Origin: an uncultured Hyphomicrobiales bacterium
GTDB lineage: Bacteria > Pseudomonadota > Alphaproteobacteria > Rhizobiales > Beijerinckiaceae
Length of the DNA: 62,956 bases
Direction: 5' to 3'
Assembly: GCA_903884435.1 (NCBI GenBank)
Contig: CAISEY010000104.1
Span: 1-62,956 of the forward strand
Below the pieces are notes generated by a model. The model was not told where the DNA came from, made no database searches, and saw only the letters and a list, made by a program, of their open reading frames with translations. Made by a program: the position numbers and the translations under genes. Shown here one piece after another: positions 17,265 through 24,833 of the stretch (within the stretch, counting starts at the first letter, position 1; every line of letters begins with the position of its first letter).

Positions 17265-18491
17265 ATGAATGACAATCGGCGCGTGCTGATTTCCGGCGGC
17301 GGTCCGGTGGGGCTGTTTTGCGCTTTGTTGCTGGGGCGGCGCGGCGTGCCCGTTCGCGTTTTCGACAACAATCCCTGTTTGCAGGACGATCCGCGCGCCG
17401 CGACGACCCATCCCGCGACGCTGGAAATCATGGGCGCCGCCGGCCTCGTCGAGGACATGGAGCGGGTGGGCCTCGTGACGCCGGTTTTTCAGTTCTGGGA
17501 TCGGCCGACGCAGCGCCTCGTCGCCGAATTCGATCACGGCCTGCTGAAGAACGACACGCAATACCCCTATGTCGTGCAATGCGAACAGTTCAAGACCGCG
17601 CGGCTGATCCTGGAGCGGCTGGAAAAGCTGCCCGATGTCGAGGTGCTCTTCGATCATGAAGTGACGGATTTCACGCAATCCGCCGATGGCGTCGAAGTCG
17701 TGACGAAGGGCGCGAGCGGCGAGGAGCGGCATCGCGGCGGCTGGCTGATCGGCGCCGATGGCGGCCGCAGCACGGTGCGCAAGAAGGCGGGAATCGCCTT
17801 CGACGGCTTCACCTGGGAGGAACGCTTCCTCGTTTTGACGACGCCGTTCGATTTTTTCGCCCATCGCGGCTATTCGTTCCGCTCCTATTTCGCCGACCCC
17901 GAGGAATGGTGCAATTGCTTCAAGGTCAGCGCGGATGGACCGCCCGGCCTGTGGCGCACGGTCTATCCGACCGACCCCGCGATTCCCGACGCCGACCTGA
18001 TGAGCGACGCGGCGGTGCAGGCGCGCCTGCAAAAGTTCTTTCCGTCGGACCGGCCCTACGAGGTCGTGCACCGCAATCTCTACGTCACGCACCAGCGCGT
18101 CGCGAGCACGTTCCGGCTCGGTCGCGTCCTGCTCGCCGGCGACGCCGCGCATGTCAACAATTCCATCGGCGGCATGGGCCTCAACGGCGGCCTGCAGGAC
18201 GCCGACAGCCTTTCGGACAAGCTCGGACGGGTCGTCGCGGATGGCGCGCCCGACGCCCTGCTCGATCTCTACTCGTTGCAACGGCGCACGGTCACGATCG
18301 AATTCGTGCAGGAACAGACCATCGCCAACAAGAAGCGGCTCGAGGCGCGCGAGCCCGAGGTGCGCGCCAGGAATTTCGACGAACTCGCCCGCACCGCCGC
18401 CGATCCTGAAAAAGCGCGTCAGTTCATGCTGCGCTCGGGCATGATCGCGATGCAGCGGCGCGCCGATTCCATCACCCTCGACAACGCCTGA
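17265..18491 (+). CDS. FAD-dependent aromatic monooxygenase (PheA/TfdB/MhpA-type)
   Basis: A 408-residue class A flavoprotein hydroxylase. It shows the dinucleotide fold GGGPVGLFCALLLGRRG at the N-terminus, the DG motif GADGGRSTVRKKAGI in the middle, and the second FAD motif GDAAHVNNSIGGMGLNGGLQ near residue 290. These three motifs define NAD(P)H-dependent aromatic ring hydroxylases. The C-terminal thioredoxin-like domain of phenol hydroxylase is absent, so it is a short form. The stop TGA (18489-18491) shares its final A with the ATG of the following UbiD gene (1-nt overlap), strong evidence that hydroxylation and decarboxylation are coupled in one pathway. The exact substrate is unknown. 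Confidence 0.9.
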   Translation: MNDNRRVLISGGGPVGLFCALLLGRRGVPVRVFDNNPCLQDDPRAATTHPATLEIMGAAGLVEDMERVGLVTPVFQFWDRPTQRLVAEFDHGLLKNDTQYPYVVQCEQFKTARLILERLEKLPDVEVLFDHEVTDFTQSADGVEVVTKGASGEERHRGGWLIGADGGRSTVRKKAGIAFDGFTWEERFLVLTTPFDFFAHRGYSFRSYFADPEEWCNCFKVSADGPPGLWRTVYPTDPAIPDADLMSDAAVQARLQKFFPSDRPYEVVHRNLYVTHQRVASTFRLGRVLLAGDAAHVNNSIGGMGLNGGLQDADSLSDKLGRVVADGAPDALLDLYSLQRRTVTIEFVQEQTIANKKRLEAREPEVRARNFDELARTAADPEKARQFMLRSGMIAMQRRADSITLDNA

Positions 18492-20221
18492 TGGACGGAA
18501 CCGCCCGCATGACGAACCCGCCCGGAACTTTCCCGCCGAAATCCCTGGAGGCTTACATGCCCGGGCCGGGCGACGACGCGCGCGGCTATCCCGATCTTCA
18601 CGCCCACGTCATCGCGCTCGCCCGCGCCGGATTGTTGCATGTGATCGACGAGCCCATCAACAAGGACACGGAAATGCACCCGCTGGTGCGCTGGCAATAT
18701 CGCGGCGGCATTCCGGAATCGGAGCGCAAGGCGTTTCTGTTCACGCGTCCGGTCGACGGCAAGGGCCGCGCATACGACAGCGCCGTGCTCGTCGCGGGGC
18801 TGGCCGCGACGCGCGATGTTTATCGCGTGGGATTCGGCAAGCCGCTGGAGCAGATCGGCGATGTCTGGATCAGGGCGATGAATTCACCCGTGCCGCCGCG
18901 CGTGGTCGAAACCGCGCCCTGCCACGACATCGTCGTCGTCGGCGACGCTCTCGACGCGCCGGGCGCGGCGCTCGACGGGATTCCCGTGCCGATTTCGACG
19001 CCCGGCTGGGACAATGGCCCCTATCTGTCCGCCGGTCATTTCATCACGAAGGACCCGGACACGGGCGTCCAGAACGTCGGCAACTACCGCGGCCAGATCA
19101 AGGCGCCGCGACGGCTCGGGATGAACCCCTCCGTCGAGTTGCGCGCCGGCATCTACACGCACTGGCTGAAGTACAAGAAGCGCGGCGAGAAAATGCCCTG
19201 CGCCGTCGTGCTCGGCTGCCCGCCCGCCGTGTCCTACGCCTCGGTGCAGAAAATGGCGGAAACTCTCGACGAGATCGCCGTCGCGGGCGCGCTCGCCGGT
19301 TCGCCCATCGACGTTGTCCGGGCCAGGACCGTCGATCTGCTGGTCCCCGCGGAATCGGAAATCGTCATCGAGGGCTTCATCGACACGCGCTGGCTGGAGC
19401 CCGAGGCGCCGTTTGGCGAGTCGCACGGTTACGTGAACCTTCAGGAATACAACGCCTTCATGGACGTCACCGCGATCACGCGGCGCAAACACGCCATCGT
19501 GCCATCGTTCATCAGCCAGGTGACGCCGTCGGAATCGAGCGTCATCCGCAAGGTCGCGATGGAGCCCGTGTTCCTCGATCATCTGCGGACTCGGCTTGGC
19601 GTCAAGGGCGTCAAACGCGTCGCCATGCACGAACCGCTGACCTCGCTCTACGCCGTGATCGCGATCCAGTTCGAGCGTGGCCTGCCGCCGACGGAGGTCT
19701 GGCGCGCGCTGTATGGCGCCTCGACGCTGCACCGGTTCGCGGGAAAGTGGATCATCGCCGTCGACGAGGACATCGACCCGGAAAACGCCGACGCGCTGTT
19801 CTGGGCCATGTCGTACCGCTGTCAGCCGCAGCACGACATGCGCGTGCTCGACGCGAAGGATCCCGGCCACGGCCCGCGCGGCCCGAGGGACAATGGCGAA
19901 AGCGCCAGCGTGCTGATCAACGCCCTGCTGAAGGGGCCGTTCGCGCCCGTCGCGCTGCCGAAACGCGAATTCATGGAAAACGCGAAAGCCATCTGGGAAC
20001 GGCTCGGCCTGCCCGCGCTCAAGCCGGAGTTTCCCTGGCACGGCTACGATCTCGGCGTGTGGCCGGCGCATCTCGAGCGGCAGGCGAACATGGCGACGCG
20101 GAGCGAATATTTCGATTTCGCCGACGAACTCGTGAAACAGCGGCGCGACGACGTCGCCATGAACGATCCCGTGCCCCACGACTCCGGCAACCAGCCGCCG
20201 GACGACATTTCCTACGGATGA
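18491..20221 (+). CDS. UbiD family prenyl-FMN-dependent decarboxylase (copy 2)
   Basis: A 576-residue UbiD-type decarboxylase. Identifying motifs are NKDTEMHPLVRWQ near the N-terminus, the cofactor segment DPDTGVQNVGNYR, the catalytic Glu305 and Glu310 in EAPFGESHGY, and ISQVTPSESSVIRKVA. It shares about half of its residues by eye with the UbiD at 27981, including these motifs, but has a longer N-terminus and C-terminal tail. Activity needs prenyl-FMN made elsewhere. It is translationally coupled to the preceding FAD monooxygenase and followed by a cupin and a luciferase-like oxidoreductase. The predicted substrate is a hydroxylated aromatic or heteroaromatic acid. MTNPPG at residue 7 is a possible alternative start. 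Confidence 0.92.
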   Translation: MDGTARMTNPPGTFPPKSLEAYMPGPGDDARGYPDLHAHVIALARAGLLHVIDEPINKDTEMHPLVRWQYRGGIPESERKAFLFTRPVDGKGRAYDSAVLVAGLAATRDVYRVGFGKPLEQIGDVWIRAMNSPVPPRVVETAPCHDIVVVGDALDAPGAALDGIPVPISTPGWDNGPYLSAGHFITKDPDTGVQNVGNYRGQIKAPRRLGMNPSVELRAGIYTHWLKYKKRGEKMPCAVVLGCPPAVSYASVQKMAETLDEIAVAGALAGSPIDVVRARTVDLLVPAESEIVIEGFIDTRWLEPEAPFGESHGYVNLQEYNAFMDVTAITRRKHAIVPSFISQVTPSESSVIRKVAMEPVFLDHLRTRLGVKGVKRVAMHEPLTSLYAVIAIQFERGLPPTEVWRALYGASTLHRFAGKWIIAVDEDIDPENADALFWAMSYRCQPQHDMRVLDAKDPGHGPRGPRDNGESASVLINALLKGPFAPVALPKREFMENAKAIWERLGLPALKPEFPWHGYDLGVWPAHLERQANMATRSEYFDFADELVKQRRDDVAMNDPVPHDSGNQPPDDISYG

Positions 20222-20249
20222 AACCACCGGCGAAATCAGGAGAACCACA

Positions 20250-20630
20250 ATGCCCGTCAACAAGGCGCACGACGAGTTTCACACCCTCGATCTGAAGAGC
20301 GGCTGGGAGGTTCCCGCCGGCTATCCGCCGGGCATCCAGCAAAAGATCATTTCGGGCGGTCTCGACGAGGCCAGCAGGCGCGGCTCGCGCACGCGCCTGC
20401 TTCGCTTCGAGCCCGGCGTGTTCACGACGGAACCCTTCGTGCACGAATATTGGGAAGAGGTGTTTCTCGTCAGCGGCGACCTCACGGTCGGCAACGACAG
20501 GCAGGGCAAGGGCGGCGAATCCTTTCCGCCCTTTACTTACGCCTGCCGGCCGCCCGGCGCGTTTCACGGGCCGTTTCGCTCGGATGGCGGCTGCATCCTG
20601 CTGGAAATGCACTATTTCGACCCGGTCTGA
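20250..20630 (+). CDS. Small cupin domain protein
   Basis: A 126-residue single cupin barrel. The metal-site region has EPFVHEYWEEVFLVSGDL (His, then Glu) and the second motif PPGAFHGPFRS. The arrangement resembles ChrR-like or acetylacetone-dioxygenase-like cupins, but I cannot assign a reaction. AGGAG lies 8 nt before the ATG. It is co-directional with UbiD copy 2 (28 nt gap) and the flavin oxidoreductase that follows. Cupins follow or accompany catabolic enzymes three times in this window, though they are different subtypes. Confidence 0.75.
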   Translation: MPVNKAHDEFHTLDLKSGWEVPAGYPPGIQQKIISGGLDEASRRGSRTRLLRFEPGVFTTEPFVHEYWEEVFLVSGDLTVGNDRQGKGGESFPPFTYACRPPGAFHGPFRSDGGCILLEMHYFDPV

Positions 20631-20716
20631 GCCTCCGGCGCGGCGTCGTCATGCCGCGCTTCCCGGCGGCGAGGGACTATGGCATTGAAGGTCGGAAGAC
20701 ATTCCGGGAGCGACGC

Positions 20717-21745
20717 GTGACCATTGAATTTGGCGTTTTCGACCACCTCGACAACGATCATCTCCCGATGAACGAATATTACGAGGAGCGGCTGAAGGTC
20801 ATCGAGCTCTACGACCGGTTCGGTTTTCACGCCTGGCACGTCGCGGAGCATCACGCGACTCCGCTCGGCATGGCGCCTTCGCCGAACGTGTTTCTGTCCG
20901 CCATCGCGCAACGCACGAAACAATTGCGCTTCGGGCCGATGGTTTATGCCCTGCCGCTGTATCACCCCATGCGGCTCGCCGAGGAAATCTGCATGCTCGA
21001 CCAGTTGAGCAACGGGCGCCTCGAAATCGGCTTTGGACGCGGCTCCTCGCCGACCGAGATTTCCTATTTCGGCGTCGAGGCGACGAACACGGAAGCGATC
21101 TTCCGCGATTACCTGCCGCGCATCCTCGGGGCGATCGAGACCGGAACCATGCATTGCCCGGAGCAGCCGGAGCCTTATCGCGACGTCGTGCTGAAGGTCT
21201 CGTCGATCCAGCGACCGACCCCGCGAGTCTGGTATGGCGTTCACACAACCGAAAGCGCCGACCGCGCCGCGCGCCGCGGCTGGCACACGGTCAATCTCGA
21301 CATGGATTACGAAGCGCGCGAGTGCAACGAAACCTTCCGCCGCGTCTGGGCGGAAGCCCAGGGCGAAAAGCCCCTGCCGCTGATGGGTCTCGGACGTTTC
21401 ATCGTCGTCGCTGAAACGGACGAGAAAGCCCTCGCCATCGCGCGGCGCGCCTATCCGCACTGGCACGGGAACTTCACCCACCTGTTCCGGATTCTCGGGC
21501 GCATGCAGCGTCATCCGCGTCCCGACACCTGGGACATTCTGCACGAACAGGGCAAGGGCGTCGCCGGCAGCCCGGCGACCGTCGCGGCGTTTCTGAAAAA
21601 GCAGCTCACGACGGCGCAATGCAATTATTGCGTGGGGCAGTTCGCCTTCGGCGACCAGTCGCTCGCCGAGTTGCAAGAATCCGTGACGCTGTTCGCGAAG
21701 CGCGTCATGCCGGAATTGCGCGGCCTCGACGTTCTGGCTTCGTAG
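20717..21745 (+). CDS. LLM class flavin-dependent oxidoreductase (bacterial luciferase-like)
   Basis: A 342-residue luciferase-like TIM-barrel flavoprotein. Diagnostic stretches are TIEFGVFDHLD at the start, HAWHVAEHHATP, the loop RTKQLRFGPMVYALPLYHPMR, and LSNGRLEIGFGRGSSP, where FMN phosphate binds. I chose GTG 20717 because GGGAG precedes it by 6-7 nt and the protein then starts exactly at the first barrel strand; earlier in-frame starts overlap the cupin gene. Such enzymes are FMNH2- or F420-dependent monooxygenases or dehydrogenases, and the FMN type needs a separate reductase, not found here. It ends the operon that begins with DUF2848. Confidence 0.88.
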   Translation: MTIEFGVFDHLDNDHLPMNEYYEERLKVIELYDRFGFHAWHVAEHHATPLGMAPSPNVFLSAIAQRTKQLRFGPMVYALPLYHPMRLAEEICMLDQLSNGRLEIGFGRGSSPTEISYFGVEATNTEAIFRDYLPRILGAIETGTMHCPEQPEPYRDVVLKVSSIQRPTPRVWYGVHTTESADRAARRGWHTVNLDMDYEARECNETFRRVWAEAQGEKPLPLMGLGRFIVVAETDEKALAIARRAYPHWHGNFTHLFRILGRMQRHPRPDTWDILHEQGKGVAGSPATVAAFLKKQLTTAQCNYCVGQFAFGDQSLAELQESVTLFAKRVMPELRGLDVLAS

Positions 21746-21757
21746 GACCGGCGCCTA
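21743..21757. terminator. Short inverted repeat spanning two convergent stop codons
   Basis: TAGG (21743-21746) and CCTA (21754-21757) are complementary. Each contains the stop codon of one of the converging genes. The stem is short, so a terminator role is weakly supported. Confidence 0.25.
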
Positions 21758-22777
21758 TCCGCCCTGTCCGTAGATCGCCTTCACCTTCGCGGCGATCTCC
21801 GGCGACATGTTTCCGACTTCCTCGACGAGCTTTTGCAGCGCTTCGCCGCCGAGCGGGATTCGCTCGACGCGCGATGTCTCGACCTCGGCCATGAACTCGG
21901 CGTCCTGCATCGTCATGTCGAAGGCGTGGCGGAGAATGGCCACGCGCTCCGGCGGCTGGCCCGGCGGCGACAGGATCATCTTGCCGATTTCCGTCGCGTT
22001 CATCACGGCCCGCAAAATCTGGCGTTGCTCGTCGGTCTTCGCCAGTTCCACGATGGTCGGAACATCCGGCAATTGCGGATGCCGCGTCAGCGCGTATTGC
22101 ACGAGAATGCGCACCTTGCCTTCCGCGATCCAGTCGGGGTGCGCCGTGCGCAAGGCGTCGAAGCTCGTCGAATGTCCCTCGACCTCGCCGCGCTCCATGG
22201 CGAGCATGGCCTCGGGCGAGCCGGCGTAGCCCATGACGAGCTTGATCTTCGTGCCGAGCACGTTGTTCATCACGTTGGGATAAACGGCGACCGTCGAGCC
22301 GGCGCCCGTCGCGCCCGACGTGCTGGGCTTGTCGAAGAGATCGCCGGTCGCTTTGACCGGCGACGTGTGCCAGTAAAAACAGAGATTGGTCGAGGGCGCG
22401 ACGCGGCCAATCCAGTTGAATTTCGCCGATTCGAATTTCACGCCCTGCGCGCCCAGTTTTTCGTCGAGCGGCATGGTGGGCGAGACGAGCCCCAGCACCG
22501 TGCCGTCCTTCGCGGCGATGTTGTAGAGGTAGTTGCCCGCGACGATGCTGCCGGCGCCCGGCAGGTTGCGGATCACCACCGTCGGATTGCCGGGAATGTA
22601 CTTGCCGATGTGGCGGGCCACGAGGCGGGCGTAAATGTCGTTGGAGCCGCCCGGCGGATAGCCGATGATCATTTCCATCGTCTTGCCGCGATAGAATTGC
22701 TCCTGCGCCTGGGCGAGGGCCCCTCCGGACCCGAGAACCAGCGTCGAAAGGACGGCGGCGGCGCGGAACATCGTCAT
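21755..22777 (-). CDS. TctC-family periplasmic solute-binding protein
   Basis: A 340-residue secreted binding protein. The signal peptide ends near GGALAQA. The core reads YRGKTMEMIIGYPPGGSNDIY, ARLVARHIGKYIPGNP and RNLPGAGS, a canonical TctC ligand loop (PPGGSND) rather than the altered form seen at 10218. It is a single minus-strand gene divergent from the CoxG-CoxMSL-UbiD operon, sharing a 58-bp control region with it. That arrangement suggests the ligand is the substrate of the molybdenum hydroxylase or its product. No TctAB is nearby. Confidence 0.9.
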   Translation of the reverse strand: MTMFRAAAVLSTLVLGSGGALAQAQEQFYRGKTMEMIIGYPPGGSNDIYARLVARHIGKYIPGNPTVVIRNLPGAGSIVAGNYLYNIAAKDGTVLGLVSPTMPLDEKLGAQGVKFESAKFNWIGRVAPSTNLCFYWHTSPVKATGDLFDKPSTSGATGAGSTVAVYPNVMNNVLGTKIKLVMGYAGSPEAMLAMERGEVEGHSTSFDALRTAHPDWIAEGKVRILVQYALTRHPQLPDVPTIVELAKTDEQRQILRAVMNATEIGKMILSPPGQPPERVAILRHAFDMTMQDAEFMAEVETSRVERIPLGGEALQKLVEEVGNMSPEIAAKVKAIYGQGG

Positions 22778-22799
22778 TTTCAGCTTCCTCCTGGAGGCG

Positions 22800-22836
22800 T
22801 TGACGGCTCGTTGACGCCAAACAAGGTTAGTGTCAA
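22800..22836. promoter_or_regulatory. TTGAC repeats in the shared control region of TctC and the Mo-hydroxylase operon
   Basis: TTGACG occurs at 22800-22805 and again at 22811-22816 (11 bp apart, one helical turn), and the inverse GTCAA at 22832-22836. The second and third form a dyad around a 16-bp centre. The layout is compatible with an operator between the two divergent genes; this is inference from symmetry only. Confidence 0.35.
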
Positions 22837-23465
22837 TGGACGACCGCGCGAGCGGGCCCGGTGGAATTGACGCGGGGTCGCCGCTGGCGCCCAGTGCGGG
22901 GCCGGAGGGCGCCCGGTCGGGGAGTGAAATCTTGCTGTTGTCGAACCAGTTCGAGGCCTCCCGCGCGCCGGACGAAACATTCGCCCTGCTGCTCGACGCG
23001 CCGTCGATCGTTCATTGCGTCCCCGGCGCCGAACTGCTTGGCGTGGAGCCGGACGGGGCCTTCAGGGGCCGCGTCTCCGTGAAGCTCGGGCCCGTCGCCC
23101 TCAAGTTCACGGGAACCGTTTACATCACCGACATCGACGCGGCCGCCCACGCCGCGATTGTCAGGGCGAAGGGCTCGGACCTGCAGGGGCGCGGCGCCGC
23201 CAACGCCATCACCCGCATGCGCGTGGAGCCGGCGGGCGAGGGCTCGCGCGTCGTGCTCGAAAGCGATTTGCAGCTCTCCGGCATGGTCGCGCAATACGGC
23301 CGCGCCCAGGGCGTCATCGCCGCCGTGTCGAACCAGATTGTCGCGGATTTCGCGAAAAACTTGCAGGCGTTGCTGGCGGGCGAGGAAACGTCCGGGGGCG
23401 GCGCCAGGGAAATATCCGCCCTCTCGCTCGCCTGGCGCGCCCTGCGCGCGAAGACGGGCGCGTGA
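22836..23465 (+). CDS. CoxG-like SRPBCC family protein
   Basis: A 209-residue protein of the CoxG (CO dehydrogenase subunit G-like) START/SRPBCC fold. The body begins at LLSNQFEASRAPDETFALL, followed by APSIVHCVPGAELL and VSVKLGPVALKFTGTVYI, typical of the family. CoxG members help assemble, or dock to the membrane, molybdenum hydroxylases encoded next to them. The first about 33 residues from ATG 22836 are Gly/Ala/Ser/Pro-rich. A TTG at 22932 with an excellent GGGGAG 7 nt upstream would start exactly at the domain and is a serious alternative. It is first in a six-gene operon with CoxM, CoxS, CoxL, a hydrolase and UbiD. Confidence 0.8.
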   Translation: MDDRASGPGGIDAGSPLAPSAGPEGARSGSEILLLSNQFEASRAPDETFALLLDAPSIVHCVPGAELLGVEPDGAFRGRVSVKLGPVALKFTGTVYITDIDAAAHAAIVRAKGSDLQGRGAANAITRMRVEPAGEGSRVVLESDLQLSGMVAQYGRAQGVIAAVSNQIVADFAKNLQALLAGEETSGGGAREISALSLAWRALRAKTGA

Positions 23466-23484
23466 CGCGGGAAGCGGGGGACGC

Positions 23485-24360
23485 ATGAAGCCGGCGCTGT
23501 TCAAATATCACGATCCCCGCACGATCGCGGAGGCGGTCGATCTGCTCGCGACGCACGAGGACGCGCGCGTCCTCGCGGGAGGGCAATCGCTCGTGCCCAT
23601 GCTGAATTTCCGCTTCGTGCAGCCGGGACATCTGATCGATCTCAACGGCGTCGAGGAACTGAATTTCATCGGCCGCGCCGGCGAGGGCCTGAGCTTCGGC
23701 GCCATGACGCGCCAGCGAACGCTGGAACGCTCCGGCGGCGTCGCCGATGTCGCGCCGATCATTCCACTGGCGTTGCGCCACGTCGGCCATCGGCAAACAC
23801 GGGCGCGCGGCACCATCGGCGGCTCGCTGTGCCATTTCGATCCTTCGGCGGAACTCTGCAATCTCGCCGCTCTGTTCGACGCGCGCCTCGTTCTGGCCAG
23901 CAAGGGCGGCGAGCGGGAACTCGCCTTCGTCGATTTCGGGCTTGGCTATCTCTCGACCGCCGCGGAGCCCGGCGAACTTCTGAAGGAAATCCGCTTCGGA
24001 CACTGGCCCGCCGGCCACGGTTTCGCCTTCGAGGAATTTTCCATGCGTCATGGCGATTTCGCCATATGCGCCGTTTCCTGCCTGTCGACCCTGCGCCCCT
24101 CGGGCGAAATCGACGACATCGCCATCTCGGTTTCCGGCGTCTCGCCGACGCCGGTTCGTCTGCGCGAGGCGGAAGCTTCCATGAAGGGGCGCGAGCCCGG
24201 GCGCGACGTCTTCCGCGCCGCGGCGGAGAAGGCGTCGGAACTCGAGGCCATGAGCGACGCCTACGTGACGGCGGCCTACCGCAAGCATCTCGCGCGCATC
24301 CTGACCTTCCGCGCGCTGGAGAAGGCGACCGGTGGCGCGAACCTGGAGAAGGCGGCATGA
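23485..24360 (+). CDS. Molybdenum hydroxylase FAD-binding subunit (CoxM-like)
   Basis: A 291-residue medium subunit. FAD motifs are AGGQSLVPMLNFR near residues 32-44 and TIGGSLCHFDPSAEL near 111-125, both in the expected positions. The C-terminal CO_deh_flav_C domain follows from about residue 175. It passes electrons from the 2Fe-2S subunit to an acceptor. ATG 23485 follows GGGG and gives a standard N-terminus (FKYHDPRTIAEAVDLL). Its stop overlaps the CoxS ATG as ATGA, so M, S and L are translationally coupled. Confidence 0.93.
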   Translation: MKPALFKYHDPRTIAEAVDLLATHEDARVLAGGQSLVPMLNFRFVQPGHLIDLNGVEELNFIGRAGEGLSFGAMTRQRTLERSGGVADVAPIIPLALRHVGHRQTRARGTIGGSLCHFDPSAELCNLAALFDARLVLASKGGERELAFVDFGLGYLSTAAEPGELLKEIRFGHWPAGHGFAFEEFSMRHGDFAICAVSCLSTLRPSGEIDDIAISVSGVSPTPVRLREAEASMKGREPGRDVFRAAAEKASELEAMSDAYVTAAYRKHLARILTFRALEKATGGANLEKAA

Positions 24361-24833
24361 GCGACGCGCGCGACATTGAAATCACCGTCAACGGCGAGCT
24401 TCGTCGCGCGCGCGTCGAAACGCGCCGGTCGCTCGTCGATTTCCTGCGTCTCGATCTCGGCCTCACGGGCAGCCACGTCGGCTGCGAACACGGCGCCTGC
24501 GGCGCCTGCACCGTGCGGGTCGATGGCGAGGCGGTGCGCGGGTGCCTGATGTTCGCGGTCCAGGCGAACGGCAAGTCCGTCGCGACGGTCGAGAGCCTCG
24601 CGAAGGACGGAAAGCTCAACGCCCTGCAAAACGCCTTCTGGGAGAAGAACGGGCTGCAATGCGGCTTTTGCACGCCGGGGATGCTGATGACGCTGTCCGA
24701 ATTCCTCGAGGAAAACCCCTCGCCGGACGAGGCGCAAATCCGCGACGCCATCTCCGGCAACATCTGCCGCTGCACCGGCTACCAGGCCATCGTCGACGCG
24801 GTGCTGTCGGTCGCCGGCAAGGAGACCGTCTGA
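24357..24833 (+). CDS. Molybdenum hydroxylase 2Fe-2S subunit (CoxS-like)
   Basis: A 158-residue small subunit with both iron-sulfur clusters. Plant-type ferredoxin cysteines are at 43, 48, 51 and 63 (GCEHGACGAC and RGC). The helical domain cysteines are at 102, 105, 137 and 139 (CGFC and CRC). All eight are present. It relays electrons from the Mo cofactor of the large subunit to FAD of CoxM. It overlaps CoxM by 4 nt and CoxL by 1 nt. As the only small subunit in the window, it may also serve the lone large subunit at 45053. Confidence 0.95.
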   Translation: MSDARDIEITVNGELRRARVETRRSLVDFLRLDLGLTGSHVGCEHGACGACTVRVDGEAVRGCLMFAVQANGKSVATVESLAKDGKLNALQNAFWEKNGLQCGFCTPGMLMTLSEFLEENPSPDEAQIRDAISGNICRCTGYQAIVDAVLSVAGKETV

